From Nocardia yamanashiensis NBRC 100130 (GTDB lineage Bacteria; Actinomycetota; Actinomycetes; Mycobacteriales; Mycobacteriaceae), in NCBI RefSeq assembly GCF_001613325.1, contig NZ_BDCD01000038.1:1-64000 (forward strand): DNA of 64,000 bases, read 5' to 3'. This document shows, piece by piece, positions 42,361 through 52,633 of the stretch. How positions within the stretch are numbered: position 1 is the first letter of the stretch; each line of letters begins with the position of its first letter. The position numbers and the translations under genes were made by a program. The notes beneath the pieces were generated by a model. The model worked only from the letters and a program-made list of their open reading frames with translations, was not told where the DNA came from and made no database searches.

Positions 42361-44873
42361 TGGCATTCGATCGCGACCTGCAACCCACCGCGGCCATCCG
42401 CGGCAACCTGCAATTCACCCACTCGGGCCTGGTCTGCGCCATGTACTTCATCCAGCCCATCGGCTACGGGCTGCGCAAATCCGGAGACAAATTCGATGTG
42501 AAACTCGCCCACCACTCCTTGATCAACAACCTGCCGAACGGATCACTGCTGCTGGGCATCCAAGCCCGGCTCAATACCGTGGACGTGCTGGGCAAGATGG
42601 TGGAGGGCATCGACCTCGACGAGTGCGACGACTACGCGCTCGAGGTGGTCGCATCCTATGAACGCGTGCGCGCCATCGTGCCGCAGACCAGGCTGTTTCT
42701 GCTTTCGATACCGGTGGGATCGGCCAATACGGGCATGTCGGCGGTCTCGCGGCTGTGGCGCGGCGGAACCGGCTTCGACCCCTCGTCGATCTCGCGCACC
42801 GAGATCGCCGGATACGAGGAGCGCGCCGGTGAGATCCTCTCGCGTATCGGCGGTGACTTCGACCCGGTCCCGGTCCCGGCTGCCCTGTTCCAATGGCTGT
42901 GGGAGCACTACCTGTCCCGGGGCGCATCGGGCGATCCGGTGGCGCCGACTCGTGCCGGAGCCCTCGACGACGCGACCGCCGCGGTCTTTCGTTCCGCGGC
43001 CCTGGACGAAGGCGCACAAGCCGACAGCAAGCGCCGCCTTCGACCCTCGTTCGTGCCCGTGATCAAAGTGGTGCAACCCGATTTCGAGTACCAGCCTTCC
43101 TACCAGGCGATGCTCACCCCGCACTCGTTTCCCTACGCGGGCATGACCTTTCCCGGCGGCAGCGAATTCCTCAACGTGCTCGAAGGACTCAACGGCGTCA
43201 CCGTGGACTGGGGCATCCGGATCTCGACCAAACCCGCCGATCAGGTGCTCAAGAACAACGAAACCAACCTGCGCCGGCTCGGCGAGCAGATGGACCAACG
43301 CGACCAAGAGGTGTCCTTCGCACAGAACACCCTGCTGTCCAAGGCGCAGATGCTCGGCGAATACAACCAGCATTTCGAGGTCAACGGCGCCGAATCGGAG
43401 GTCTCGTTCACGACTGTGATCGCGGTAGGCAGCCCCTCCCGTGACATCACCCTGGACGCGGTCAACACGCTCAAACGCCGATACAAGCGGTTCCAGATCG
43501 ATCTCACCGCACCACTGGGCGCGCAGGTCGACCTGTGGTCGATGCTGGTACCCGGCAGCCCGAGCCGGCGCGCCTATGACGACTACGCCCACATCGTGCC
43601 CTCGGACATGTGGGCCGGGTTCGTGCCGTTCACCACCAGTCAGATCGGTGACGACAGCGGGCCGGTGATCGGGGTCAACCTGATGTCGGGCCATTTCGAA
43701 CCTATCCACTTCGGGATCATGGAGGCCGCTTTCCACGATCTGTCCGCGTCTTTCGCGGTCACCGGCGAGCTCGGCTCAGGCAAGTCCTATTTCCTGAAAC
43801 TGATCGCGGCGCTTGTGCACGATATGGGCGGTCAGTTCCTGGCCATCGACCGCAGTCAGGTCGGCGAGTGGGAGCATTTCGCCTCCGCCATCGACGACGC
43901 GGTGATCATCGACCTGGCCAACCCCACCGTCTCGCTGGACCCGCTGCGCCTGTTCGAACCCGGCATCGCCGGCGAACGCACCCTGGATTCGATTCTGCCG
44001 CTGCTGGATCTCTCACCCACCTCGGGCGCGGGCGCGGCCGCGAGCGCACTGCTGACCCCACGCGCAATCGCCGAACACCGCATCCGTTCCTTGCGTGACC
44101 TGTACCAGGTGGCGCTGAAACTACGGCAGGACCCCAACCTTGCGGCGGAGTACGCCGATCTGGCCGCGCGCCTGGGGACCGTCGCGGAGCGGGTACCGGT
44201 GCTCTTCGACCCGCACCTGCCGCCGCTACGCTTGGACGCCGCCGCCACGGTGGTGCGCAGCCATCACGTGGCGCTGCCGACCGCCGAGGAGCTCACCACC
44301 CCGCACCTGTACAACCGGTTGCCGCTGACCAAACGCCTCGGCACCGCCCTGTACGAACTGGTCGGTGTGGCCGCCCGGGAAGCGTTCCTCAGCGACAACG
44401 GCCGCTTCGGGCTACTGGTGGGCGATGAAGCCCACCACTTCACCCAAACCCAGGTCGGCGCGGCGGTCACCTCCGATTTCAGCCGCGATGGCCGAAAACA
44501 CTTGGCCGCAATCGGATTGGCCTCCCACGATCCGGCGACCGACTTCCAGGGCGCCGCCCACAATCTGATCCCGAACCGCTTCGTGTTCCGCCAGCGCGAC
44601 GAAACGCTGGCCCGCAACAGCCTCGAATGGCTCGGTGTCGATCTCGAGGAAGCGCCGTACCTGCTGCAGATCCTGCGCGAGGAGACCTCCCCGCCGGTCG
44701 GCCAGGGCCGCCAAGTGCCCGAGGAACGACGCGGCGAGATGTTCATGCGCGACGCACTCAACAGGATCGGCCGCGGTAAGGTGCTGGGCCCCGCACGACC
44801 TGACCGGGCCGCCGCGATCACCAGCACGCCGAAAACAGGGCGCACCACCACCGATCGCCAGGCACTCACATGA
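42360..44873 (+). CDS. virB4: VirB4/TcpF-like conjugation ATPase
   Basis: 837 aa from ATG 42360 (TGATG overlap with TcpE). The N-terminal half (about 1-420) is the VirB4 accessory domain. The C-terminal half is a RecA-like motor: Walker A VTGELGSGKSYFLKL near residues 467-481 and Walker B LLVGDEAHHF near 685, followed by the DGRKHLAAIGLASHDPATDF segment with RFVFRQRDETLARNSLEWLG. VirB4 proteins energise assembly of the channel and substrate transfer. It is full length, with no break. The downstream membrane gene overlaps by ATGA. Confidence 0.92.
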   Translation: MAFDRDLQPTAAIRGNLQFTHSGLVCAMYFIQPIGYGLRKSGDKFDVKLAHHSLINNLPNGSLLLGIQARLNTVDVLGKMVEGIDLDECDDYALEVVASYERVRAIVPQTRLFLLSIPVGSANTGMSAVSRLWRGGTGFDPSSISRTEIAGYEERAGEILSRIGGDFDPVPVPAALFQWLWEHYLSRGASGDPVAPTRAGALDDATAAVFRSAALDEGAQADSKRRLRPSFVPVIKVVQPDFEYQPSYQAMLTPHSFPYAGMTFPGGSEFLNVLEGLNGVTVDWGIRISTKPADQVLKNNETNLRRLGEQMDQRDQEVSFAQNTLLSKAQMLGEYNQHFEVNGAESEVSFTTVIAVGSPSRDITLDAVNTLKRRYKRFQIDLTAPLGAQVDLWSMLVPGSPSRRAYDDYAHIVPSDMWAGFVPFTTSQIGDDSGPVIGVNLMSGHFEPIHFGIMEAAFHDLSASFAVTGELGSGKSYFLKLIAALVHDMGGQFLAIDRSQVGEWEHFASAIDDAVIIDLANPTVSLDPLRLFEPGIAGERTLDSILPLLDLSPTSGAGAAASALLTPRAIAEHRIRSLRDLYQVALKLRQDPNLAAEYADLAARLGTVAERVPVLFDPHLPPLRLDAAATVVRSHHVALPTAEELTTPHLYNRLPLTKRLGTALYELVGVAAREAFLSDNGRFGLLVGDEAHHFTQTQVGAAVTSDFSRDGRKHLAAIGLASHDPATDFQGAAHNLIPNRFVFRQRDETLARNSLEWLGVDLEEAPYLLQILREETSPPVGQGRQVPEERRGEMFMRDALNRIGRGKVLGPARPDRAAAITSTPKTGRTTTDRQALT

Positions 44874-47407
44874 TCACGCCGGGCCCCGTGCGCCGATACC
44901 TGGACCAGCCGGTGCTCGGGTGGCTGCTCCGGACCGACCTGACAATCCCGACGCTGCCGCGAGCCTGGCAGCGACTGCGAGCGTGGACCCGGGTCTCACG
45001 CCGCCGCCGTATAGCGGTGACCCTCGCGGCACTGGTCACCGCGTTGGTCATCCTGCCGTGCTGCCTGGGCGCCGTCGCGCTGGCAGAATCCGGCTCGCCC
45101 TCGGGGACTGCGGCAGCGGGAAACGCGTTGGGTGGGTTGAATGTCCGCGATTCCGCCGGGGTCAATCTGGCCAGCTATCAGATCTTCATCGACAGGGGTG
45201 GCGTCCTGCATCCGCTCACCACGGCTACGGCATTCGTGGTGAAACTCGAATGCGCCGGATGGATGATCATCACGATCTGCGTCTGCTGGCTGATCCCCGA
45301 AATCCTGTCCCTGAGCTTTCTCAACATCATCGCCATGCCGATGCGCGGAATCGGACGCGCCTTCGCCCATGACATCGGTACCAGCGCCGTATTGATCCTG
45401 GCCAGCACCGTCGGCGCGGCCTGCGTGGCCGCCTTCGTACTGCGTGGCCTGCATGCCAAGGCGAGCATGCAGATCGTCACCATGATCTTCGTGGCGATCA
45501 TCGGACCGGTATTCCTGGCCGACCCGTTGGCCGAAACACTCTCGCCCGAGGGCTGGCTGGCCCAAGGCCGCGATGTCGGTCTGTCGGTTGCGGCCGGCAT
45601 CACCGGTGACGGTCACGCGCAACCGGACCGGCTCATCACGAACATGCAGCAACAACTCGCCGACGGGTTCGCGCGCCGTCCTTTGCAGGTATGGAACTTC
45701 GGGCATGTAGTCGACGAACTGCCTTCCTGCCGCGCCGCCTGGACGGCGGCCACAATGGCCGCGAACGACGACATGATGAAGGCGGGGATGCGCAACTGCG
45801 GCGACATGGCCGCCTCACAGGCCGCCTCTCAGGTGACCTTCGGGCAGATCGGCATCGGGCTGCTGATCCTGATCACGGGGATCATGCTGCTGGCCTTCGC
45901 CGTCGTGCTCTCGGTCCGCGTCGTGCACTCCGCGCTTGACTCCATCTTCCACGGGATGATGGCCGTATTCGGCTTCGCCGCAGGTGGATTCGTCTATGGA
46001 CCGACCCAAACCTTCCTCATACGCAATCTGGTGGCCGGTTTCTTCGCCGGCGCGCGGATGGCCGCGGAGGTGGTGTTCCTGACCGTGTACGTCATGCTCA
46101 TCAACAACGTGTTCGAGCAGGCGCACGGTCAGGTGCTCCCAGCATTCATCATCGGCGCGATCATCGAGATCGTCGCGATCCTCCAGCTGCGCCGGTTGTC
46201 GGACAGTTTGGATCGCGGAAACGATTGGGTGGCTGGACGTTTCGCCGCCGCCATACAGGGCGGCGGAGGTGGTGGTGGCGGATCGGCCGGCATCGGGGCC
46301 GCTGCGGCGAGTCGGCACGGGCTGGGCGTGATGGGGATGCTCGGCATGGCCTCCGCGATCAACGGGTCACCGCTCACCGAATGGATGTTCATGGGAACCC
46401 GGGCACCTTTGAGCCGCTACTCCCGTGATGCGCGCCGTGGACTGAAAGCCGCGTACCACATGCGCAAACTGCACAGCGATGCGGCGCGGAAGGCGGCGAA
46501 TGCCAATGGTGGTATTGATTCCATCAAAGGCCAGGCTGCGGCGATTCACGCAATGAAGAACATCGGCGCGGGCGACGGCGACCTGTTGGCGGGACTGATC
46601 GGCGCCGGTGCCAGCACCCGCGGAGGGATGTTGAACAGCACTCTCGGGACCTACCAGCAGATCACCGGGACTGCCGATCGCTATTCGTCGAATCTGCATC
46701 GCGGCAGAGCAATCGCCGCCATGCTCCAACTTCGCAAAGGCGCCGCGGCGCTCACCGCAGCCGGGCCGAACGCGACTCGGGAGGAGATCCGCACCGTCGC
46801 TGCGAATCTCGCGCACCTGCGCGGCGTGGCGCTGGATATGCACCGAGACAGCCCTGAACACATCCCACTCCCTGCCGCGCATGAGGCATTCGTCACCGAA
46901 TACATGGACAACCCCACGCAGGAACGACTAGTCGCGCTGGCTCGGGTCGTGCAAGGCGACACACTCAAGGGGCTGGTGGCCTATGACTCGACGGAGAAGA
47001 AATGGGATCTCGCGAAGGATGAAGAAGGTCGTGTCAAGACCGATATCGGCAGTGAAGCACCCGATCTGGTCCTACTGCTCAACACCCTGCAGTCACACGA
47101 GGGAGCACCTGGCGACACGCAGCGCCGCACCGACGCCGCTCGGCTCATGTGGGCGTCGATCGGACATCGGCTGGATAACCAGTTTATTTCGGCGTCAAAG
47201 GAATTGGAAAAGACCCCTGGCGATCTGACCCTGATGGACAAAACTATCCGGCCGCTGGTCGCCGCCGAAGCGACCGCCCGGCGGACCCCCTACGGCATGA
47301 CTCAACCCGAGAATCAACTCGCACCGGAACATGGCCCCAAGAATGCCAAAGCCACCCCCGTCGATTACCGAGAAGCCATGGAACGAGTGGCGCGCGAATA
47401 TCAGTAG
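44870..47407 (+). CDS. VirB6/TrbL-like membrane channel protein, copy 1
   Basis: 845 aa, ATGA overlap with virB4. A first membrane segment at 48-70 leads to an extracytoplasmic stretch with LNVRDSAGVNLASYQIFIDR, then at least six membrane helices between 120 and 440, including GFAAGGFVYGPTQTFLIRNL. A soluble C-terminal domain of about 400 residues starts with a Gly-rich linker (residues 465-475). VirB6-type proteins form the inner-membrane channel. A paralogue on the other strand (50004-52274) shares the segments WNFGHVxDxLPxCR and YGPTQ and the same helix order. Confidence 0.85.
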   Translation: MITPGPVRRYLDQPVLGWLLRTDLTIPTLPRAWQRLRAWTRVSRRRRIAVTLAALVTALVILPCCLGAVALAESGSPSGTAAAGNALGGLNVRDSAGVNLASYQIFIDRGGVLHPLTTATAFVVKLECAGWMIITICVCWLIPEILSLSFLNIIAMPMRGIGRAFAHDIGTSAVLILASTVGAACVAAFVLRGLHAKASMQIVTMIFVAIIGPVFLADPLAETLSPEGWLAQGRDVGLSVAAGITGDGHAQPDRLITNMQQQLADGFARRPLQVWNFGHVVDELPSCRAAWTAATMAANDDMMKAGMRNCGDMAASQAASQVTFGQIGIGLLILITGIMLLAFAVVLSVRVVHSALDSIFHGMMAVFGFAAGGFVYGPTQTFLIRNLVAGFFAGARMAAEVVFLTVYVMLINNVFEQAHGQVLPAFIIGAIIEIVAILQLRRLSDSLDRGNDWVAGRFAAAIQGGGGGGGGSAGIGAAAASRHGLGVMGMLGMASAINGSPLTEWMFMGTRAPLSRYSRDARRGLKAAYHMRKLHSDAARKAANANGGIDSIKGQAAAIHAMKNIGAGDGDLLAGLIGAGASTRGGMLNSTLGTYQQITGTADRYSSNLHRGRAIAAMLQLRKGAAALTAAGPNATREEIRTVAANLAHLRGVALDMHRDSPEHIPLPAAHEAFVTEYMDNPTQERLVALARVVQGDTLKGLVAYDSTEKKWDLAKDEEGRVKTDIGSEAPDLVLLLNTLQSHEGAPGDTQRRTDAARLMWASIGHRLDNQFISASKELEKTPGDLTLMDKTIRPLVAAEATARRTPYGMTQPENQLAPEHGPKNAKATPVDYREAMERVAREYQ

Positions 47408-47460
47408 CGCCGAGGTCACCGCGCGGGGTCGAGGCGAGCGCGGCGGCAGGGAGGTACACG

Positions 47461-48252
47461 ATGATCAAACAACTTGTGGTGCGGGCGTTGGTGATCCGCT
47501 GGCCCATCCCCGTGCTAATAGTGGTGACCCTGGGGTTGGGTCTGGTCTTCACGGTGATCGTGTCGGCGTTGGGTCCCATCGACTCGTCGATGTCGGCTGA
47601 CCTGAGCACCGAATGTGCCACGTCGGCAGGTCCCGGCTCGATGCCGTCAGCCTCACCCACATTTGGGCCTCCCCCCGGAAGGTCCGCGGGCAATTCGGAT
47701 ACCGGCTTCTCGCCACAGCAGCGGGAATGTATGGACGCGCTGTGTGTGCAGCGCATCGCAATCGTCCTGGCCGATCAGCAGACGCAGGCAGTCGGCGTGG
47801 CCGCTGAGCCGGCCGCGGTGATCGCGGCCATCTTCCGTCGCGCCGCCCTCACGCGGGCTGCAGGTTGTCCCGCGCCGAGCACTCGCGAGACGATCGACAT
47901 CGTCTCCGCCACCGCCGGACCCAGCACCCCGGCCATCTCCGCCACCGCTGGGCGCGGCCCCTCGACGGACACGTCCGCCACGAATTGCCAGACCGGGTCC
48001 GCAGCGACGACGTCGCTACCGGAAACGCTTGTGGCGCAAAGCATGTGTGGTCAGCGTGTGAATCCCGCGGCGATCTCGATTGCGGACCTGGTGTACTGGG
48101 AATACCTCGAACAGGCACCTCGCCGGGTCGGGATCGCGATGGGCGAGGGCATGATGCTGACGGATGACCCGGCGACCGCGCGCCTGACACTCACGGCCCT
48201 GCCGCAGGACTCGGAGGTGCGAGTTAACCGGATTCTCGGGTCCGACTGGTGA
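47461..48252 (+). CDS. Membrane-anchored T4SS-associated protein with several cysteines
   Basis: 263 aa from ATG 47461 (GGGAGG upstream). One N-terminal membrane segment (about 14-37, PIPVLIVVTLGLGLVFTVIV) anchors an exported domain containing eight or so cysteines in the arrangement STECATS, RECMDALCVQR, AGCPAP, NCQTG and SMCGQR, suggesting disulfides. The middle is Ser/Thr/Pro-rich. It overlaps the NlpC/P60 gene by GTGA, so it may be a partner of that peptidoglycan hydrolase. No family recognised. Confidence 0.6.
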   Translation: MIKQLVVRALVIRWPIPVLIVVTLGLGLVFTVIVSALGPIDSSMSADLSTECATSAGPGSMPSASPTFGPPPGRSAGNSDTGFSPQQRECMDALCVQRIAIVLADQQTQAVGVAAEPAAVIAAIFRRAALTRAAGCPAPSTRETIDIVSATAGPSTPAISATAGRGPSTDTSATNCQTGSAATTSLPETLVAQSMCGQRVNPAAISIADLVYWEYLEQAPRRVGIAMGEGMMLTDDPATARLTLTALPQDSEVRVNRILGSDW

Positions 48253-49871
48253 CCGGTTCGATACCGGCGAGCACCACGCCGGAAGATACTGCCGCCGAAC
48301 CGCAGCCGAGCCGGTCCGGTGCCACACCGTGGACTTCGGCGCGTGCGACGGCCGACGCGCCGAAGCCGAACGGCGATGAGGCCTCGGGGCTTGGGGCTGC
48401 CTTCCCGGCGGCGAGCGCCGCAGACCTGGAGGACTGGTCGGCGGCCGTCCCGGGCGGGATTTCAGGCGTCGCCGGGCTGGAGCGATCGAACACGGTGACC
48501 GAATGGCAACTGGCGCAACCGACGACGCCGACCGGAATATTCGTGGGTCCGACCCCGGCCCTCGCCGCAACGGAAGGGGCGACCTCGAGGGCCGAACTCG
48601 GGGGTGCGCAATCGATTACACCGACCGGACCGGCAACACTCGCCGGCTCGGCGGCCGTCGCCGCGGTCGCCGAACCCGCGATCGAGATCGATCCGGGATT
48701 CGCGGAACGCGATTTCGCCAGGAATTTCGCGGGCGCGATCGCCGATCGGCCGCTCGGTGCCGCGCCCCTGGTGGGCACGTCCGCCACCCACACGCCGTCC
48801 GCCCGGACGGAGGGAGTTGCCGCACCGAAGCTGCCGGCCGGGTCCGTGCCGGTGTCCGCGATCGATCCGGGAGTCGAGGAACGCGACTTCGCGAAGGACT
48901 TCGCGGCCGCGTTCGCCGCCCGCTCGGCGGGTGCCGCGCCACTCGCGGGCACCTCCGCCTCTCCAGCCGTGTCACCGCGGCCGACGGGAACGCCAACCCC
49001 GAAAGTCCTTTCCCCGCAAGCACGGGCCACCCTCGAGGTCCTGAAAGTGTTGCGGGCCGCCTACGGTGGCGACCCGGCGACCGCGCCCGGAACCGGCGGT
49101 GTGTCGACAGCGAGCACGGGGGCGGGTGACGGCAAAACCATGCGCGCGTTGCGTGCGACGGAGCTGTATCAGCGCATGGCGATGGCCGCCTTCCGCAACC
49201 TCGACGAGCAGCTGGCCGCTTACCTCACGTCGTTCGCGGGCAGCCAGCGGGTCGACCGGGCCGCACTCGGCCGCTTCCTGACCCAACTCGATGTCGAACT
49301 GGCCGCCGTCGGCGGCGCCACCTACACGCCCGCCGGCCAGCAGAAAGTGCGTGCCATCCTCACCGCCGCCCTCCAGCGTGGGCAGTCACTGGTCGGCGCG
49401 ACGAACGCGAATGCCGCCGACACCGCCGCCGCCATCGACCAGTTGACCGCGCAATATCTGGTGAACCTGGTGGGCGGCAGGCATTCCGGCCTCGCCATCG
49501 ACTCCGGCGGCGGGCCGGGGCGGCAAGCGGCATTGGTCGCGCTGAGACAGCAGGGCGTGCCCTATGTGTGGGGCGGGACAACACCGAGCGGCTTCGACTG
49601 CTCGGGGCTGATGCAATACGCGGCGCGGGCATCCGGAGCCTCGATCCCGCGCACCTCCCAAGAGCAATACGAGAGATTGCCGCCCGTGTCGCCCAGCGCT
49701 ATCCGGCCCGGCGACCTGATCTTCCCGTCATCCAGCATGAAAGGCGGGCAGTCGCCGACCCACGTCATGATGTATCTCGGAAACAACCAGTGCGTCGAAG
49801 CCCCGCGCACCGGCCTGAACGTGCGCGTGGTCGCGCTGCCCGACACCTTCGAAGCCGCACGGTGGAGCTGA
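48249..49871 (+). CDS. NlpC/P60 peptidoglycan hydrolase of the T4SS
   Basis: 540 aa from GTG 48249 (GTGA overlap). The C-terminal 120 residues are NlpC/P60: GVPYVWGGTTPSGFDCSGLM with catalytic Cys near 451, and PTHVMMYLGNNQ with His near 505. The N-terminal 280 residues are Ala/Pro-rich and contain two ~45-residue repeats, starting IDPGFAERDFARNFA and IDPGVEERDFAKDFA. A helical region with AFRNLDEQLAAYLTSF follows. There is no signal peptide, which is unusual for an enzyme that must reach the wall. It should open peptidoglycan for the conjugation channel, possibly exported with its membrane partner. Confidence 0.85.
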   Translation: MTGSIPASTTPEDTAAEPQPSRSGATPWTSARATADAPKPNGDEASGLGAAFPAASAADLEDWSAAVPGGISGVAGLERSNTVTEWQLAQPTTPTGIFVGPTPALAATEGATSRAELGGAQSITPTGPATLAGSAAVAAVAEPAIEIDPGFAERDFARNFAGAIADRPLGAAPLVGTSATHTPSARTEGVAAPKLPAGSVPVSAIDPGVEERDFAKDFAAAFAARSAGAAPLAGTSASPAVSPRPTGTPTPKVLSPQARATLEVLKVLRAAYGGDPATAPGTGGVSTASTGAGDGKTMRALRATELYQRMAMAAFRNLDEQLAAYLTSFAGSQRVDRAALGRFLTQLDVELAAVGGATYTPAGQQKVRAILTAALQRGQSLVGATNANAADTAAAIDQLTAQYLVNLVGGRHSGLAIDSGGGPGRQAALVALRQQGVPYVWGGTTPSGFDCSGLMQYAARASGASIPRTSQEQYERLPPVSPSAIRPGDLIFPSSSMKGGQSPTHVMMYLGNNQCVEAPRTGLNVRVVALPDTFEAARWS

Positions 49872-50003
49872 AACAAGCACTACCACAACAGTATCGGTGG
49901 ATTGACGACCCGGGCTCTGACAGGCTCGCGGTGGCGGCTCTGCATGGTACGACGGCGTCGTGTCGCGTGACGAAGTCCCGGGTGTGGGCTCGGTTCACAG
50001 TAG

Positions 50004-52274
50004 TCAGCCGAACGTGTGGAACGGGCTCGGGCGTGACGGATTGTTCTCCGGGTGTAGGTAATTGATCGGAAGGGTGGCCTGGAGCAGTTTGCGGCGAGCG
50101 GCCGCCGCCTCGGGTCCGCGCGGAGACGCGCCGTTGTACAGCACCTGCTCGTACTCCTGCGCGGCGTCATTGTGTCGCTGGGCCAGCTCATTACCGATCT
50201 GTCGCTGTGTGTCGCGGTTGGCGCGCTGCCACTCTTGCGGTGTGATCGCGGCGAGTCTCGCCTCCGAGCCCGAGGCGTTGAGCACCTTGTCCACGAACAG
50301 CTGGTCGACCTTGGCGGCGTCGATCGGCGCCATCGCGTGCCGCAGGAAGTTGTCGGAGGCGACCACCGCCTGACTTGCGAAAGCCATGATGACCTGATCG
50401 GAGTCGCTGTCGCGGAGATGGTTGTGAATGGCGTTGGTGGCGGCTACCGCGTTCTGCAGCGGGGCGACACCCGCGGGATTATTGGAGCGGGACGCCCGCT
50501 GCACACTCAGCACCCGCAACATCAGATTGGCCTGGTCCGCGCTGAACCCGCGCTCGGTCAGCAGCGGAATCATCAGGGCATCAGGCACCTTGCTGTCGCC
50601 CAGGCCGTCGAGGATGTTGAAACCCGATAGCAGGCTGGTCGGCCGGTCGGCGAGGGCGCGCTGCTCGGCCTTCAGACGCCAGCCGTCGCGGGCGCGTTGA
50701 TTCCAGATATTGGAGTCCAGGTTCATCGGGGCGTTGTCCATGTTGATCAGCTCGGTGTCGCGACGTTTGCGCGCGTTCGGATTGAGCGGACCCGGTGTCT
50801 TCGCCATCAGCCAGGCCGTCAGGGCCGAGTTGTTGACGGTGCCCAGGGCTCCCAGCTTGGCGACCATTCCCCTGCCGAGGGAGGCGCGCGCGTGTGCTGA
50901 GCCCATCCCGAGCGCGCTGCCGCCGCCTGCGCCCGCCCGGGCCATCCCGCCCTGCACCGCGGACGCGAAACGATTGGCGATCCACTCGTTTCCGGCCGAC
51001 AGGCTCCGGCCGAGGTTCTTGAGCTGAGTGATAGCGACCACTTCGATCACGCACGCGGTCACCAGCACTTTCATCACCTCGCCGTGGGCCTGGCGAAAGA
51101 TGCTCGACAGCAGCAGCATGTAGACGCCGAGGAACATGGTGTAGAGCGTCATCCTGGCCGCGGCGACCAGGCTGTGCACCAGGCTGCGGATCAGATTGTT
51201 TTGCGTCGGCCCATAGATGAATCCGCCCACGGCGAAACCGAACACGGTCGCGAACGCGGTCCAGATGGTGTCCAGCGCCGCCCTGATGATCCGTACGGCC
51301 AGCACCGCCGCGAAGGCCAGCAGCAGGGCGCCGCACACCAGCACGATGACACCGGTGCCGACCTGCCCGAGGTGGGGGTGGTCGGCACGCGTGGCGGCGG
51401 TGTTGTCGCCGCACGCGCGCAGACCTTTCTTGACCGCATCCTCGTTCGCCGCGGTCATGGCCGCCGACCACATCGTGCGGCAGGCGGGCAGATCATCGAT
51501 CACGTGCCCGAAGTTCCAGACCTGCAACGGAATTCGCACGAAATGGTCGGCGAGATTGCCTTGGAATCCGGTCACCAGCCGGTTGATGTTCGGATTGGCG
51601 TCGCCGGTCAGGCCCGCGGCCACCGCCACCCCGACATTGCGGCCCTGTGCGAGCAGTCCGTCCGAGGACAACACCTCGCCGAGTGGATCGGCCAGATACA
51701 CCGGCCCCATGATCGCCACCGCGAGCATGGTCACCACCTGCACGACCGCTTTTGCGTGATAGCCGCGCAGCAGGAACCACGCCACGCAGAACGCCCCGAT
51801 CCCCGCCGCCGCGACCAGCACGGCGGGGGTGGCCAGCTGGTGGGCGAAGGTCCGCGCCATGCCGGCCAGGCTGTCGTTGAGCAGGTTCAGCCATTGAAAA
51901 CTCAACGCGTAGCCGATGAGCCAGATGGCGGTGATCACGATCGCCAGGTATCCGATGAACTCGAGCCCCAGCAGCGTCGAGATGGTGGTGTTGTCCAGGG
52001 CCAGCAGGCTGCCATGGTTGGTGACGAACTGATAGTTGGCCACCGGCACACCCGAGGAATCACGAACATCCATCCAGGCCAGACCGTCGATCCGGGACCC
52101 TCCCGAACCTCCGTCGGCGGTCGCGACCGCGCCGACGATTCCGGGAAACACGAACAGCGCGAACAGAATTCCGAGCATCCACCGGATGCGCCGCCGCCAC
52201 CGCAGATCCAAGCGCGCCAGTAGGGAACGCACCGCGAGTAAGGGTAGGCAACAACCCTCTGGGTCGGAATTCAT
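50004..52274 (-). CDS. VirB6/TrbL-like membrane channel protein, copy 2
   Basis: 756 aa from ATG 52274. First membrane segment at 31-51, then segments with WMDVRDSSGVPVANYQFVTN and the same run of helices as copy 1, including WNFGHVIDDLPACRTMWSAA and VGGFIYGPTQNNLIRSL. The soluble C-terminal half (about 430-756) differs from copy 1. It converges with the NlpC/P60 gene rather than lying in the operon, so it is separately expressed. A second VirB6-type subunit might give an alternative channel or handle another substrate. Confidence 0.85.
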   Translation of the reverse strand: MNSDPEGCCLPLLAVRSLLARLDLRWRRRIRWMLGILFALFVFPGIVGAVATADGGSGGSRIDGLAWMDVRDSSGVPVANYQFVTNHGSLLALDNTTISTLLGLEFIGYLAIVITAIWLIGYALSFQWLNLLNDSLAGMARTFAHQLATPAVLVAAAGIGAFCVAWFLLRGYHAKAVVQVVTMLAVAIMGPVYLADPLGEVLSSDGLLAQGRNVGVAVAAGLTGDANPNINRLVTGFQGNLADHFVRIPLQVWNFGHVIDDLPACRTMWSAAMTAANEDAVKKGLRACGDNTAATRADHPHLGQVGTGVIVLVCGALLLAFAAVLAVRIIRAALDTIWTAFATVFGFAVGGFIYGPTQNNLIRSLVHSLVAAARMTLYTMFLGVYMLLLSSIFRQAHGEVMKVLVTACVIEVVAITQLKNLGRSLSAGNEWIANRFASAVQGGMARAGAGGGSALGMGSAHARASLGRGMVAKLGALGTVNNSALTAWLMAKTPGPLNPNARKRRDTELINMDNAPMNLDSNIWNQRARDGWRLKAEQRALADRPTSLLSGFNILDGLGDSKVPDALMIPLLTERGFSADQANLMLRVLSVQRASRSNNPAGVAPLQNAVAATNAIHNHLRDSDSDQVIMAFASQAVVASDNFLRHAMAPIDAAKVDQLFVDKVLNASGSEARLAAITPQEWQRANRDTQRQIGNELAQRHNDAAQEYEQVLYNGASPRGPEAAAARRKLLQATLPINYLHPENNPSRPSPFHTFG

Positions 52275-52633
52275 TGGTATTCCCCCATTTTCGGCACCGG
52301 ACTGCTTTGTCGGGTGAGGTGACCTGAGGCGGGATCTGGCGCGAGGCTAGCCGAAGGTGTTGTCCGGCAACAACAGTTGGTTGTTACCGATGGTTGTGCC
52401 TCTCGTAACCCAGTTCTCATCAAATATTCGCTGCCGACGGCGTCGGCCTGTTCTCACCCGTGGGGGGCAGGGTGTGGCACGGATCATCTTCTCGCGCAGT
52501 AGGATCGAAACTCCGGGATGTCTCCGATTCCCCGGGTGAAATCCGCAGCTGCGCCGGCGTCGCGAGACGCAGTGCTCTCGCATGCTGATCGAGGACGTCG
52601 CGGGTAGCGATTCTCTGAAAAGGATGTATTGCC
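52275..52633. other. Promoter region between VirB6 copy 2 and the RiPP precursor
   Basis: 360 bp between divergent genes. It includes an AT-richer block (52365-52430, ACAACAGTTGGTTGTT and nearby) and a GC-rich block close to the precursor gene. No coding frame is credible and no clear terminator is present. The RiPP promoter should lie here. Confidence 0.4.
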
